64,000 nucleotides of DNA, taken from NCBI GenBank assembly GCA_963838375.1, contig CAWIQY010000019.1, forward strand, positions 744,001-808,000, in the 5' to 3' direction. The position numbers and the translations under genes were made by a program. Below the pieces are notes generated by a model. That model made no database searches. It was not told the origin of the DNA and was given only the letters and a program-made list of their open reading frames with translations. The stretch is from DVED01 sp963838375. Lineage in GTDB: Bacteria > Cyanobacteriota > Cyanobacteriia > Cyanobacteriales > Geitlerinemataceae. Positions 53,208 to 62,191 of the stretch are shown here, one piece after another. Within the stretch, counting starts at the first letter, position 1. Each line of letters opens with the position of its first letter.

Positions 53208-54407
53208 TTGTCTGTAGACATACGCCGCTTCGTTCCCTTCTTCGACCTTTCCGTCTCTAAATGGGCGTGGGAAGCCCGTCTATTGCGATGGTTAACCGTG
53301 CTCTGGTTGATTGTCGGCTTGCTGATGTTGTACTCAGCATCCTATTCCATTGCCATCGTCGAGCATGGAGATGGGTTGTATTATTTCAAGCGTCAATGCC
53401 TCTGGGCGATCGTCGGTTTGCTAGGATTTAACTTTGCCATCCACACTCCGTTGAGATCCTGGCTGAAAATTGCTCCTACGATGGTGCTGGGGTTCCTGGG
53501 ATTGTTGGCACTAGTCCTCGTTCCGGGACTGGGAACCACGGTGAACGGCGCGACGCGCTGGATTTCGATCGGCATCGTTCCCATTCAACCTTCCGAATTG
53601 ATCAAACCCTTTTTGATCTTGCAGGCAGCAAATTTATTCGGTCGCTGGAACCGCATCGATCTGAAAATTCGCCTGATCTGGATTGGCATTTGGGGATTGG
53701 TTTTGGTGGGGATCTTATTGCAGCCAAACTTGAGTACGACGGCGCTATGCGGCATGATGCTGTGGTTGATGGCGCTGGCGGCGGGACTCCCCTACCAACT
53801 TTTGGGGGGAACGGCGGCAGCGGGACTTATTCTGGCAACTCTCAGCGTTGGTATTAATGAATATCAGCGACGGCGGATTTTGTCTTTTCTCAATCCATGG
53901 GCCACTCCCGACGGAGATGGATATCAGTTGATTCAGAGCTTACTGGCGATCGCTTCGGGAGGTTCTTGGGGGACGGGTTTCGGACTTTCGCAGCAAAAGT
54001 TGTTTTATTTGCCGATTCAGTACAGCGATTTTATCTTCTCTGTTTTTGCCGAAGAATTTGGTTTTTTGGGTAGTGTCGCGTTGTTATTGTTGCTCGCTAC
54101 CTACGGTACGTTGGCTTTATTAGTTGCTTTCAAAGCCAAAAATCTTGTCTATCAATTGGTGGCGATCGGGGTGATGATTATTATGGTGGGTCAATCTTTA
54201 GTGAATATGAGCGTAGCAACGGGTATTTTGCCGACCACGGGTTTGCCTTTACCTCTATTTAGCTACGGCGGCAGTTCTTTAATTGCGTCTTTACTCACAG
54301 CCGGTTTATTGATTCGCGTTGCTCGGGAAAGTGGGAAAGCGAAGGTCATTGACATGAATCGATCGCGCGTTGAGTCGAAACGAATTTCGCCTAGGATTCA
54401 GAGTTGA
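53208..54407 (+). CDS. ftsW: FtsW-type peptidoglycan polymerase / cell-division SEDS protein
   Basis: An integral membrane glycosyltransferase for septal peptidoglycan. 399 residues with about ten transmembrane helices. SEDS hallmarks: VNGATRWISIGIVPIQPSELIKP (catalytic-loop region), LQPNLSTTALCGMMLWL, DGDGYQLIQSLLAIASGGSWGTGFGLSQQK, DFIFSVFAEEFGFLG, and LPTTGLPLPLFSYGGSSL at the end. Start TTG 53208 fits the RRFVPFFDLSVSKW N-terminus. Its 3' end overlaps the convergent methyltransferase gene by 17 bp. Confidence 0.93.
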   Translation: MSVDIRRFVPFFDLSVSKWAWEARLLRWLTVLWLIVGLLMLYSASYSIAIVEHGDGLYYFKRQCLWAIVGLLGFNFAIHTPLRSWLKIAPTMVLGFLGLLALVLVPGLGTTVNGATRWISIGIVPIQPSELIKPFLILQAANLFGRWNRIDLKIRLIWIGIWGLVLVGILLQPNLSTTALCGMMLWLMALAAGLPYQLLGGTAAAGLILATLSVGINEYQRRRILSFLNPWATPDGDGYQLIQSLLAIASGGSWGTGFGLSQQKLFYLPIQYSDFIFSVFAEEFGFLGSVALLLLLATYGTLALLVAFKAKNLVYQLVAIGVMIIMVGQSLVNMSVATGILPTTGLPLPLFSYGGSSLIASLLTAGLLIRVARESGKAKVIDMNRSRVESKRISPRIQS

Positions 54408-54939
54408 CCGGCGATTTAGTCGCCACAACATTCAGGCTAATGAGTGTATCCATCAATTGCATACTACTACAATCGTCAAACAGACCAAATTCTGAGACTT
54501 TTTCGTATTCTTCAAAGCCAACTTCTTCTAAATACATCGCCAAAATATCGAAGTCAAATCCGACTTTGTGAACGTCATATTCATCGGTATGAGCGCCGAA
54601 TATAATTCTCATCAAATAATGTTTTTCGATCGGTGTTAAATTGGGATTGAGATACAACCAACACAAAACTTGAAGATCGGGAACGCTAATATACAGCTTT
54701 CCCCCAGGTTTGAGAACGCGATGCCACTCTGTTAAAGTCTCGATCAGTTCGTTTCTTAATGTATGATGAAAATGTTCCAGAACGTGACTCGTATAAATCG
54801 CTTCGATCGAATTATCCTCAAACTGCTCTAAATTAGAAGCATTCCCAATAAAATCGACTTCGGGACGCTCTTCAACGTCTAAAACTTTCCAGTCGGGATG
54901 AGCTTCCGTGCCGCCGATATGAAGTTTTAGTTTTTCCAT
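54391..54939 (-). CDS. SAM-dependent methyltransferase (Methyltransf_11 type)
   Basis: 182 residues. KLHIGGTEAHPDWKVLDVEERPEVDFIG..., IEAIYTSHVLEHFHH, and EWHRVLKPGGKLYISVPDLQVL are the motifs of small Rossmann methyltransferases used in glycan and lipopolysaccharide pathways. The Gly-rich SAM loop is short (HIGG). It is the last of the co-oriented run pilA, sulfotransferase-GT41, TPR-GT61, methyltransferase, and could O-methylate a sugar in that pathway. Target unknown. Confidence 0.85.
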   Translation of the reverse strand: MEKLKLHIGGTEAHPDWKVLDVEERPEVDFIGNASNLEQFEDNSIEAIYTSHVLEHFHHTLRNELIETLTEWHRVLKPGGKLYISVPDLQVLCWLYLNPNLTPIEKHYLMRIIFGAHTDEYDVHKVGFDFDILAMYLEEVGFEEYEKVSEFGLFDDCSSMQLMDTLISLNVVATKSPVNSES

Positions 54940-54989
54940 AGTTTAATATGTTTCCAGATTCGATCGACTTCATCAAGTTAGAACTTCAA

Positions 54990-57081
54990 TTAACTGATTT
55001 TAGCAAACTCAAGAATTTGTCGCAATTTGCCAATTTCTACAAAAATATCTTCATGACGCTCATCTGGGTAAACGAGCTTTTGCAGATACAAACCCGGCAA
55101 GGTTTCCCCTAATAAATAATAATACTCTAAATCGATCGAGTTACTGACCAGCCAGTAACAATGATAAACATAATTGGGTGAAAATATTTCGATAACTTTC
55201 GTTCCCGGTTGGCAAAAGGCTAGATTGGTCAAGCCACTCCCGTGAGGTGCGATAACAACGCTGGCATTCCCAAGTATTGACGCCTGTTCTACAACAGACA
55301 TTGATTCTAAAGTGACACTGACAAAACCCAGCTTCTCGAGCAATTGTATAACTTCATCCTCGTTGAGGACTCTGCGACTTTTGGCATTGCCTCGACTAAT
55401 ATAGATTCGACGGTTGACATGAGATAAATAACTATTTTCTGATGTCAAAAAATGATGTCTTAAAAAATTGCAAGTCCAGGGTGGCATCCAGGCTATACTG
55501 CCAGGAAAAGATGGAGCAATTAGTTGAGTAGCTTGGATATGGGAAGTTTGACTGATGTTTAAGACTTTTGATTTTGGTATTTTAAAAATTTCCAGAGATT
55601 CTTGTTGGAATTGAGTTTTATTATCGATAACAAAAAAGTCGATCGCGCTTAAGTCTAAACCCGATCGACTTCAGTAACTCAAAACGAGGTAAAATATCGA
55701 ACATCCAATGAAAATAGACATCGTTTAACAGTCCAGACAAAATAGCGACAGTTCCATTGATTCGATAAGCTTTAGGTAAATAGTCTAAAGATAAAATAGA
55801 ATGTTTGCTGGGATGTCGATCGGGATGTCCGGGTTCTAGAATTGGAGACTCTGGGGAAAGATCGCCTAATAAACGATTGTCAGACGCGATCGTAGCACTT
55901 CTGGTTTGGCTAGCATTTAACCAGTAGCGTCCATCCGGAATCACAGCAACAAAAGAGTTGGGAAGCTGGATTTGCTTGCCAAATCTAAAGCTAAAGTGAA
56001 TGGATCGATCGACTGTTTTTGGCGATTTTAAATTAATTTTATTATTATCAAAAACGGTAATGTAGTGAGTATTTTCTAGTGCAGAAGAAGCAAACCAATC
56101 CCGAGTTGTTTCATAAAACCCTTGAGGCGTTTCAGTATAAGTTTCTTTTCGGTCTGTTGTGACTCGTTCTGGTTCTACATCCTTTCCGATCTCGATCGAC
56201 TTTGTTGTTGTCTGAACTTGGCTCGATCTTTCGTAATTAACTTGACTTAAAAGCCTATTTGCTATACCGTCAAATGACAAGCAATCTTGATTTATTTTAG
56301 TATCTACTGATGCCAAATATGCGGTTGCAAATCTAAATTCGATTTGAAGTGCTTTGTCAAAATAAGCGATGGCTTCATCCGGCTTTGAGATTTGACTGAA
56401 AGCATATCCTAGATCGCTATAAGCTGGTGCAAAAGTTGGCTGAATTTGAATTAATTGTTTAAAACATTCAATCGATCGTTCGACTTGATTTAAATGTAAA
56501 TAACACAAACCACAGTGATAGAAGATTTCACTCGTTCTTTCTATTTCTAAAGCTTGAGTATAGCAAGAAATTGCATCTTCAAATTGTTCTAGTTTATCAA
56601 ATACTTCTCCTTGGAGTTGATAAGCTTCTAGCTGACGAGGTTCTAACTCGATCGCCTTTTTCCAACAGAAAATCGCCTCATCATATCTACTCTGTTCGGA
56701 TAAAGCTTTTCCTAAATTCGTATAAACCTCAAAGTTATCGGCATCAATTTCTAGAATTTGCCAGTAAATCATTTCCGCAATTTCCGCTTGATGCGTATTC
56801 AGATATCGATCGGCTTTCTCTTGCAAAAATGCCAGTAACTCCGCCATTCCTGCTGCAAAATCCTCTGGACTTTTTTCGATAAAAGGAGATACCCAAATAC
56901 TTTGAGCCTCTAATTCATCCCCTTGAAGTAAATACGAAAGTCCCAAATACCAGTAATGAGAAACTGTCTTCGGTTGTAATTCGATACATTTCTCGTAGAG
57001 AACGATCGAATTTTGATAATCACCCTGTTCTAAATGGTAACTCGCTTGTTGTAAAATTCGATCGAGATCTGTATTTTCCAT
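54990..57081 (-). CDS. TPR-GT61 (DUF563) glycosyltransferase, one frame change
   Basis: A two-part protein. Residues about 1-280 hold tetratricopeptide repeats (VYTNLGKALSEQSRYDEAIFCWKKAIELEPRQ, IFYHCGLCYLHLNQVERSIECF, AYSDLGYAFSQISKPDEAIAYFDKAL). The rest is a GT61-type domain (YFHWMFDILPRFELLKSIGF..., then RRIYISRGNAKSRRVLNEDEV and SILGNASVVIAPHGSGLTNLAFC). The first frame stops at 55621; removing one base near 55656 joins it as GFDLSAIDFFVIDNKTQF to the second part. The span is one base over a multiple of three. GT61 enzymes add xylose, GlcNAc or similar to proteins or glycans. Start ATG 57081 is preferred over 57150. Confidence 0.88.
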
Positions 57082-57181
57082 AATTTTATCATTCCCGGAG
57101 GTTCTCAAGAGATTGCAAAAATCGGAATACCTCAACCACTCTGAACTCAACCTATCACAAAAATTATCACATCGAATTACT

Positions 57182-57230
57182 AGTCCTTTTTAAAGGACTT
57201 CAGCTATTAGCCAGGGGTTTAAACCCCTGG
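57182..57230. repeat. Two adjoining perfect palindromes (dispersed cyanobacterial repeat)
   Basis: AGTCCTTT-TT-AAAGGACT (57182-57199) is followed after 11 bases by a 20-bp palindrome with CCAGGGGTTT and its complement (57211-57230). The joined pattern resembles a repeat found between genes in many cyanobacteria. It has no coding capacity and could form two hairpins in RNA upstream of the TPR-GT61 gene or downstream of the GT41 gene. Confidence 0.75.
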
Positions 57231-57356
57231 TAGAATATCTGGCGAAACAGAAGTATTAGAGTAGGATGCATTAGACGGCAAAAGTCTATAATCTGACTTG
57301 GATATAAAAATACGTCGTAACGCATCATTTTAGATATCCCTTTATTTTCCTAGAGT

Positions 57357-60348
57357 TTAAACCCCAGACAAACCGATAGATTTCGTATAAATTCCCCACA
57401 TTTGCGTATAAGCTTCCTCCAAATCCCGAGTAAACTTCTCAGCATTCCAAAGAGGCGCACTTTGTCGAGACATCCGCAACTTCCAGGCAATTTCCTGCCG
57501 CAATGCCGCATCTTTCCCTAGCCGAATACCCCATTCTACATATTCTTCATCCGTCCAAGCAATGCCTTCAGTAATGCCAACATTCATCAACAAAGTATAG
57601 CCTTGACGACTGGCAAATTGTTCTCCCACCCGAGTCACAACCGGAACTCCCATCCACAACGTTTCTAGAGTCGTCGTTGTTCCGTTATAGGGATATGTAT
57701 CCAACACCACATCGGCAATTGCTAAATTCGATCGATGAATGGCTTCTGAGGGAACATCTGGCAGAAACCGCAGTTTTTCAAATTCAACGCCTTCTTCTGC
57801 GGCAATTTTCTCGAAAAAACGCTTCACAGATTCGACATCGGTATGCAATCCCTTTACTAAAAAGTAACTATTGGGAACTTCCTTGAGAATTCTCATCTGT
57901 AAGCGAACATTATCGGGATGGCGTTTTGCTCCCGTTTGCGAACTAAAATACACCACAGCATCTGTAGGAATCTCCAATTGTTCCCGTCGCAAAGTCGGAA
58001 CGCCGACTTCAAATCCATCCACAGCAATATAAGTTTGCGGCAGTCGCCAAATGGTTTCGCTGTAGTAGTCTTGTGCGGCATCTGGCAAGACATAAGGGTC
58101 AGCAAGGAAGTAATCAATAGCAGGAATTTCCGAGGCATCAAACCCCAACCAAGTCATTTGAATGGGAGCGGGTTTAAGCGCCATAACTGCACAACCCGTG
58201 CTATAAGTCAAGCTATCTAAATCGACTAAGATATCGATTTTATCTTGGTAAATAAGTTCGGCAATTTCAGCCACATTTTTGTCTAAAGACACATTCTGAA
58301 AACGATCGACCTGAGTAGAGATAAATTGTTGAATTTCATCATTCGTTTGTTTTAAAGAGTAAGCATAAACTTCAAATTGACTGCGATCGTGATGTTGAAA
58401 TGTCCATCGAGTTAAGTGACCGACAGAGTTTCTTCGCAAACAGCTTGAAAGATAGCCAACTTTTATTTTTTTATGGCGACTCCGATCGAATCGTCGAGAC
58501 TCGATCGAGAACGTTAAACGACTGGCAAAAAAATCTCTCAGTTTCGACTGTAAAAAAGCAGAAGACTTTTGCCGAAGTTGATAAAATTTTATTGGACTAT
58601 CTTCAATATAGGGACGAAATACAACAGTGGCGATTAAATGGATAATGTGATTTTGATAACTCTCAGTTTGCGGATCTAAATCAGAATCAATGAGCTTCAG
58701 TAAACTTTCTTCATATTTCTGGTGAGCCAAATAAGCCCGATCGAAGTTTCCTCCACATTCCATTAAGTTTCTGACATACAGATAATAGGCAGCAACCCGA
58801 TTCGCTAAAGTTTCAGCGCGATCGATAAATTTTTCGATCAGTTGTAAACTTTCTGGATAACGCTGTGTATTGTGGTATAGATTAATCAGGTTAACTAAAA
58901 CCGGTAAATTCTCTGGCTGAAGTTTTAAATACAGTTCTGCATACTGAGATAAAATACGTTTAGGCAAAATTTCCTGCTGTAGTAAGAGCAGCCGTTTTAT
59001 CGAGAAAAATCTGAGCCAATGATGAAGAATGAGCAATACGTTCCACATAAACCCTAACAAAATCAATCACTGAATCTAGATCTGGAGCAAAATCTAGAAG
59101 CTCTTGAAAAACCTCTTGTAGCAGATGCTCATCTACCAAGTCCGTCGTGCTTTCTTGTAGATACTCAGTCGCTTGACCTACAATGTATTCCTGCTCGAAC
59201 AGGAACTCTAACCGAACACAGAGTTTAATTAAATGCAGTAAATTAGTAAAATAATTGGGAACAATTTCTTGAATATGCTTTCGGATTACCCAAGCGATTT
59301 GATAGTCTTCTAGAACGACTCTTCGCTGAGCTTCCGTTTCCAGGACTTGTACCAACTCCGCCGTCCAATCTTCTACTTCTTCCGGTTCTGCTTCTAGCAT
59401 GACCGACAGCCAGATGGATTGTGCCTCTTCTTCTTCTCCTTTCAGAAGAAGCATCAGTCCCAGATGCCAGTAGTGAGATAAGATATTAGGTTCCAACTCA
59501 ACTGCTTGTTCGTACAAACTGGCTGCTGAGTGGTAGTCTCCTCGATACCAATAAGCTTGAGCTTGATGTTGCCAATTGGTTTGTTTCATGACATCCAAAA
59601 GCAGTTGACTCCAAGACTCTTCGGTTTCATAGTCTAACTCGATTAGCCAAGGCTGGAATGCCAGATGGCTCAGGAGTTGCTGCTCTGCATTCAATTCATT
59701 TTTCCAGCGACCGATTTGCGCGCCATTAATATGACCCGTTTGTAATAACGTATCCCGATCGATCCTTCGTGAATCTTCAAACAAAACGCTATCTTTCGGT
59801 AAATTCTGGAGATTGTCGATCGCTTTTTGCGATTCTTCTAAACTATTTTGGTGAGCAATTCTGCGGACAGCGATCTCGTCTAACTCGATATTCAGGTAAT
59901 TGGCAATTTTTTTAATTTCCGAGATGGGGTCTGACATCATCGACTCGAATCGAACAAATAGAGTCTCGCTCGATTGGCGATACCAATCGTACATCCGAAG
60001 ATTTTGAACGGTGACTGACAAAATACTTTCAAACTCTCTATTCTCAAATTTAAGACGAGAACAGATGATATCTCGAGGATCGCGATAGGTGAAAATATTT
60101 TTAACTTTTCCATCCCGAATCATTTGTAACGATGCTTGACCCGGAATATGAGCTTTAATTATTAGAGACTGGGAAGGATCGATCGCTGCATTTTGAATGG
60201 CGATATCGACTTCTTTCTCTTCCCCAAAATAGCCGGAAATAAAAGATACATCGGCTGCTTGTAAAATCGATCGACAAACATTAAACGACCAGGTAGAACC
60301 CGATCGTACCATGCCACCACAGAAAATAATAATCGATCCACTCGACAT
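57357..60348 (-). CDS. Sulfotransferase-TPR-GT41 (SPINDLY-like) fusion protein, one frame change
   Basis: About 997 residues after repair. First frame (60348-58960): a sulfotransferase-like domain (IIIFCGGMVRSGSTWSF as PAPS loop, FTYRDPRDIICSRLKF as 3'-phosphate motif), then TPRs (YWYRGDYHSAASLYEQAVELEPN, SHYWHLGLMLLLKGEEEEAQSIW). Second frame (59066-57357): more helical repeats and a GT41 domain like O-GlcNAc transferase (KIGYLSSCLRRNSVGHL, VDLDSLTYSTGCAVMALKPAPIQMTWLGFDASEIPAIDYF, FLPDVPSEAIHRSNLAIADVVLDTYPYNGTTTTLETLWMGVPVVT). An extra A in AAAA 58966-58969 separates them; removing it gives TTAGNLPKRILSQYAELYLK. Such enzymes glycosylate Ser/Thr of proteins. Downstream of pilA on the same strand. 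Confidence 0.9.
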
Positions 60349-60421
60349 ACAACTTCTAAATATTTATGTAATAAATTAAGTTGATAACTGATAAAGTTAT
60401 TAGCAATTTATCTAATAAAAT

Positions 60422-60452
60422 ACATCCCTTTTCTAAGTTAGAAAAGGGATGT
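60422..60452 (-). terminator. Intrinsic terminator downstream of pilA
   Basis: Perfect 15-bp arms (60422-60436 and 60438-60452) with a 1-base centre. On the minus strand the hairpin is followed by ATTTTATTAG. It lies between pilA and the sulfotransferase-GT41 gene, so pilA is probably mainly monocistronic, with some read-through possible. Confidence 0.8.
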
Positions 60453-60544
60453 GTTACTAGCGATTTCAGTTTAAGACTAATCTAATACGCTAGAGGAAGC
60501 TTACACTTCTTTAGGTAGATTGCAAAGTTAAAATCAGGAACCAG

Positions 60545-61054
60545 TTAAGTCTTTAGAGTGGCCTCGCCACCAGCGCAAGTGCCGCCTTTAGCATCTGCGG
60601 TTGGAGTCGGAGTGGCTTTCCCTGCTGTATCAGCTTCACACAGGACTGTACCCGTTGCACCGTTGTCTAGAATCTTGACCTGACCAGCATAGCCTTTGAG
60701 CGCTTCATCAAGAGGGGTAGCTGTGGTCGTTGCTACGGTAGAAGTCGCCGTTGGAATTTTCATCGTATAGTTGTTGGTTTCAGTCGGCAAACCCACTCCC
60801 AGCTTTTCAAAGTCATTCGTGAACTCGCTGTTCTCCAGACGATAAGCTTGGTGCGCGCGATTGACAGCTCCCACAAAGCTCTTCCCTTCCGACTGCTTGG
60901 CTTTTGCGGCTTGGTTCAAGAACGAAGGCAACGCAATAGCTGCCAGAATGCCGATGATGATGATAACCACCAGCAGCTCGATCAGGGTGAAACCGCCTTC
61001 TTTTCTCTTACGGTTGAGGTTTTGTAGAAACTTCGCTTTAAATTCAGTCTTCAT
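60545..61054 (-). CDS. pilA: Type IV pilin (PilA-like) with Thr-rich C-terminal region
   Basis: 169 residues. The prepilin leader ends KRKEGG, and cleavage is expected at Gly21-Phe22; Glu5 of the mature chain is Glu26 (GFTLIELLVVIIIIGILAAIALPSF). The rest is a small globular domain with MKIPTATSTVATTTATPLDEAL and AGKATPTPTADAKGG, Thr/Pro-rich stretches typical of O-glycosylated segments. A disulphide-bonded D-region (LCEADT...GGTCAGG) is likely. The start ATG 61054 fits a 21-residue leader; the upstream TTG/ATG (61075) would lengthen it. Twitching, adhesion and DNA uptake are the usual roles. Co-oriented with glycosyltransferase genes. Confidence 0.93.
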   Translation of the reverse strand: MKTEFKAKFLQNLNRKRKEGGFTLIELLVVIIIIGILAAIALPSFLNQAAKAKQSEGKSFVGAVNRAHQAYRLENSEFTNDFEKLGVGLPTETNNYTMKIPTATSTVATTTATPLDEALKGYAGQVKILDNGATGTVLCEADTAGKATPTPTADAKGGTCAGGEATLKT

Positions 61055-61275
61055 TTGCGTGCCTTCTCCTAACAAATTCAGGATACTTTGGTTTTCAACT
61101 CCTGACTCTAACTTACCCGCTCTCGCCCCGGTTCATATCACCCCTCCCAAAAAAAGTTTTGCCGACGACGCCTCAGAGGCTTCAAAACCCCGATTTCCCC
61201 GAAAAGTCGGTGGTTTTGGGGCATCGATTCTAAACTGATACACTCTACACGTATCCAGAGATGTGCCTCAATGCA

Positions 61276-61313
61276 AGGAGAAAAAGGAAAACGCCGAGAA
61301 AAATCTCGACGTT
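61276..61313 (-). terminator. Intrinsic terminator of rpe
   Basis: On the minus strand AACGTCGAGA, a TTTT loop, TCTCGGCGTT and then TTCCTTTTTC. It lies about 37 bp after the rpe stop. Good stem (one mismatch) and T-rich tail. Confidence 0.8.
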
Positions 61314-61350
61314 CTGCTCGCTCCAATTATTCCGAAAGTACGCTGTGCGA

Positions 61351-62061
61351 TTACACGGCGGCTAATTTCGGTTCGGTTTGCGGACGCTTGCTATTGCGAA
61401 TACCGGAGATGGCTTCGGCGTAATCTGGTGTGTTGAACACCGCAGAACCTGCGACAATGGCATTGGCACCTGCTTCGATCACTTGCCAGGTATTATTCCC
61501 TTTCAAGCCGCCATCGACTTCGATCCAGGGATCGAGACCCCGTTCGTCGCACATCTGACGTAGTTGGCGAATTTTGGGGATGACGCCGGGAATGAAACTC
61601 TGACCGCCAAAACCTGGGTTAACGCTCATGATTAAGATGAGATCGCACAACTCCAGCACGTGTTCGATCAATTCTAAAGGACTACCCGGATTGAGAACGA
61701 CGCCCGCTTGCTTGCCCAGTTCCCGGATTTGACCGAGGGTGCGGTGCAAGTGGGGAGAAGCATTATGCTCGGCGTGGACGGAGATGATGTCGGCTCCCGC
61801 TTTGGCAAAATCCTCAACGTACTTTTCGGGTTCGACGATCATTAGGTGAACGTCTAGAGGTTTGGTGGTAATCGGGCGAATCGCCTTCACCACCAGCGGA
61901 CCGATGGTAATATTGGGAACAAAGCGACCGTCCATGACATCCACATGAATCCAGTCCGCGCCCGCTTCGTCTACTGCCCGGATGTCCTCTCCCAGACGGC
62001 TAAAGTCCGCTGAGAGGATCGATGGCGACACAACGATCGGCTTTTTTGATTGGGTTGTCAT
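61351..62061 (-). CDS. rpe: Ribulose-phosphate 3-epimerase
   Basis: Interconverts ribulose-5-phosphate and xylulose-5-phosphate in the Calvin and pentose-phosphate cycles. TIM barrel of 236 residues: VSPSILSADFSRLGEDIRAV, ADWIHVDVMDGRFVPNITIGP (metal and catalytic Asp), PLDVHLMIVEPEKYV, DIISVHAEHNASPH, LILIMSVNPGFGGQSFIPGVIPKI and WIEVDGGLKGNNTWQVIEAGANAIVAGSAVF. All catalytic residues are present. Confidence 0.98.
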   Translation of the reverse strand: MTTQSKKPIVVSPSILSADFSRLGEDIRAVDEAGADWIHVDVMDGRFVPNITIGPLVVKAIRPITTKPLDVHLMIVEPEKYVEDFAKAGADIISVHAEHNASPHLHRTLGQIRELGKQAGVVLNPGSPLELIEHVLELCDLILIMSVNPGFGGQSFIPGVIPKIRQLRQMCDERGLDPWIEVDGGLKGNNTWQVIEAGANAIVAGSAVFNTPDYAEAISGIRNSKRPQTEPKLAAV

Positions 62062-62191
62062 ATACGGTCTCCCCGGTGTCCTCAGTACAACAAATCTTTA
62101 TAAAATTTTAACAAATTCTGTATACAGATTAACTCTCTTTATCAGAAATTTGCCAAAAACTTCGATCGTCGATCGTCTTGGAGAAACCTCA

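Noticed and set aside
61982..62191. Longer start for the S8 peptidase gene
   Set aside because: Would overlap rpe by 80 bp; TTG 62192 has a good ribosome site.
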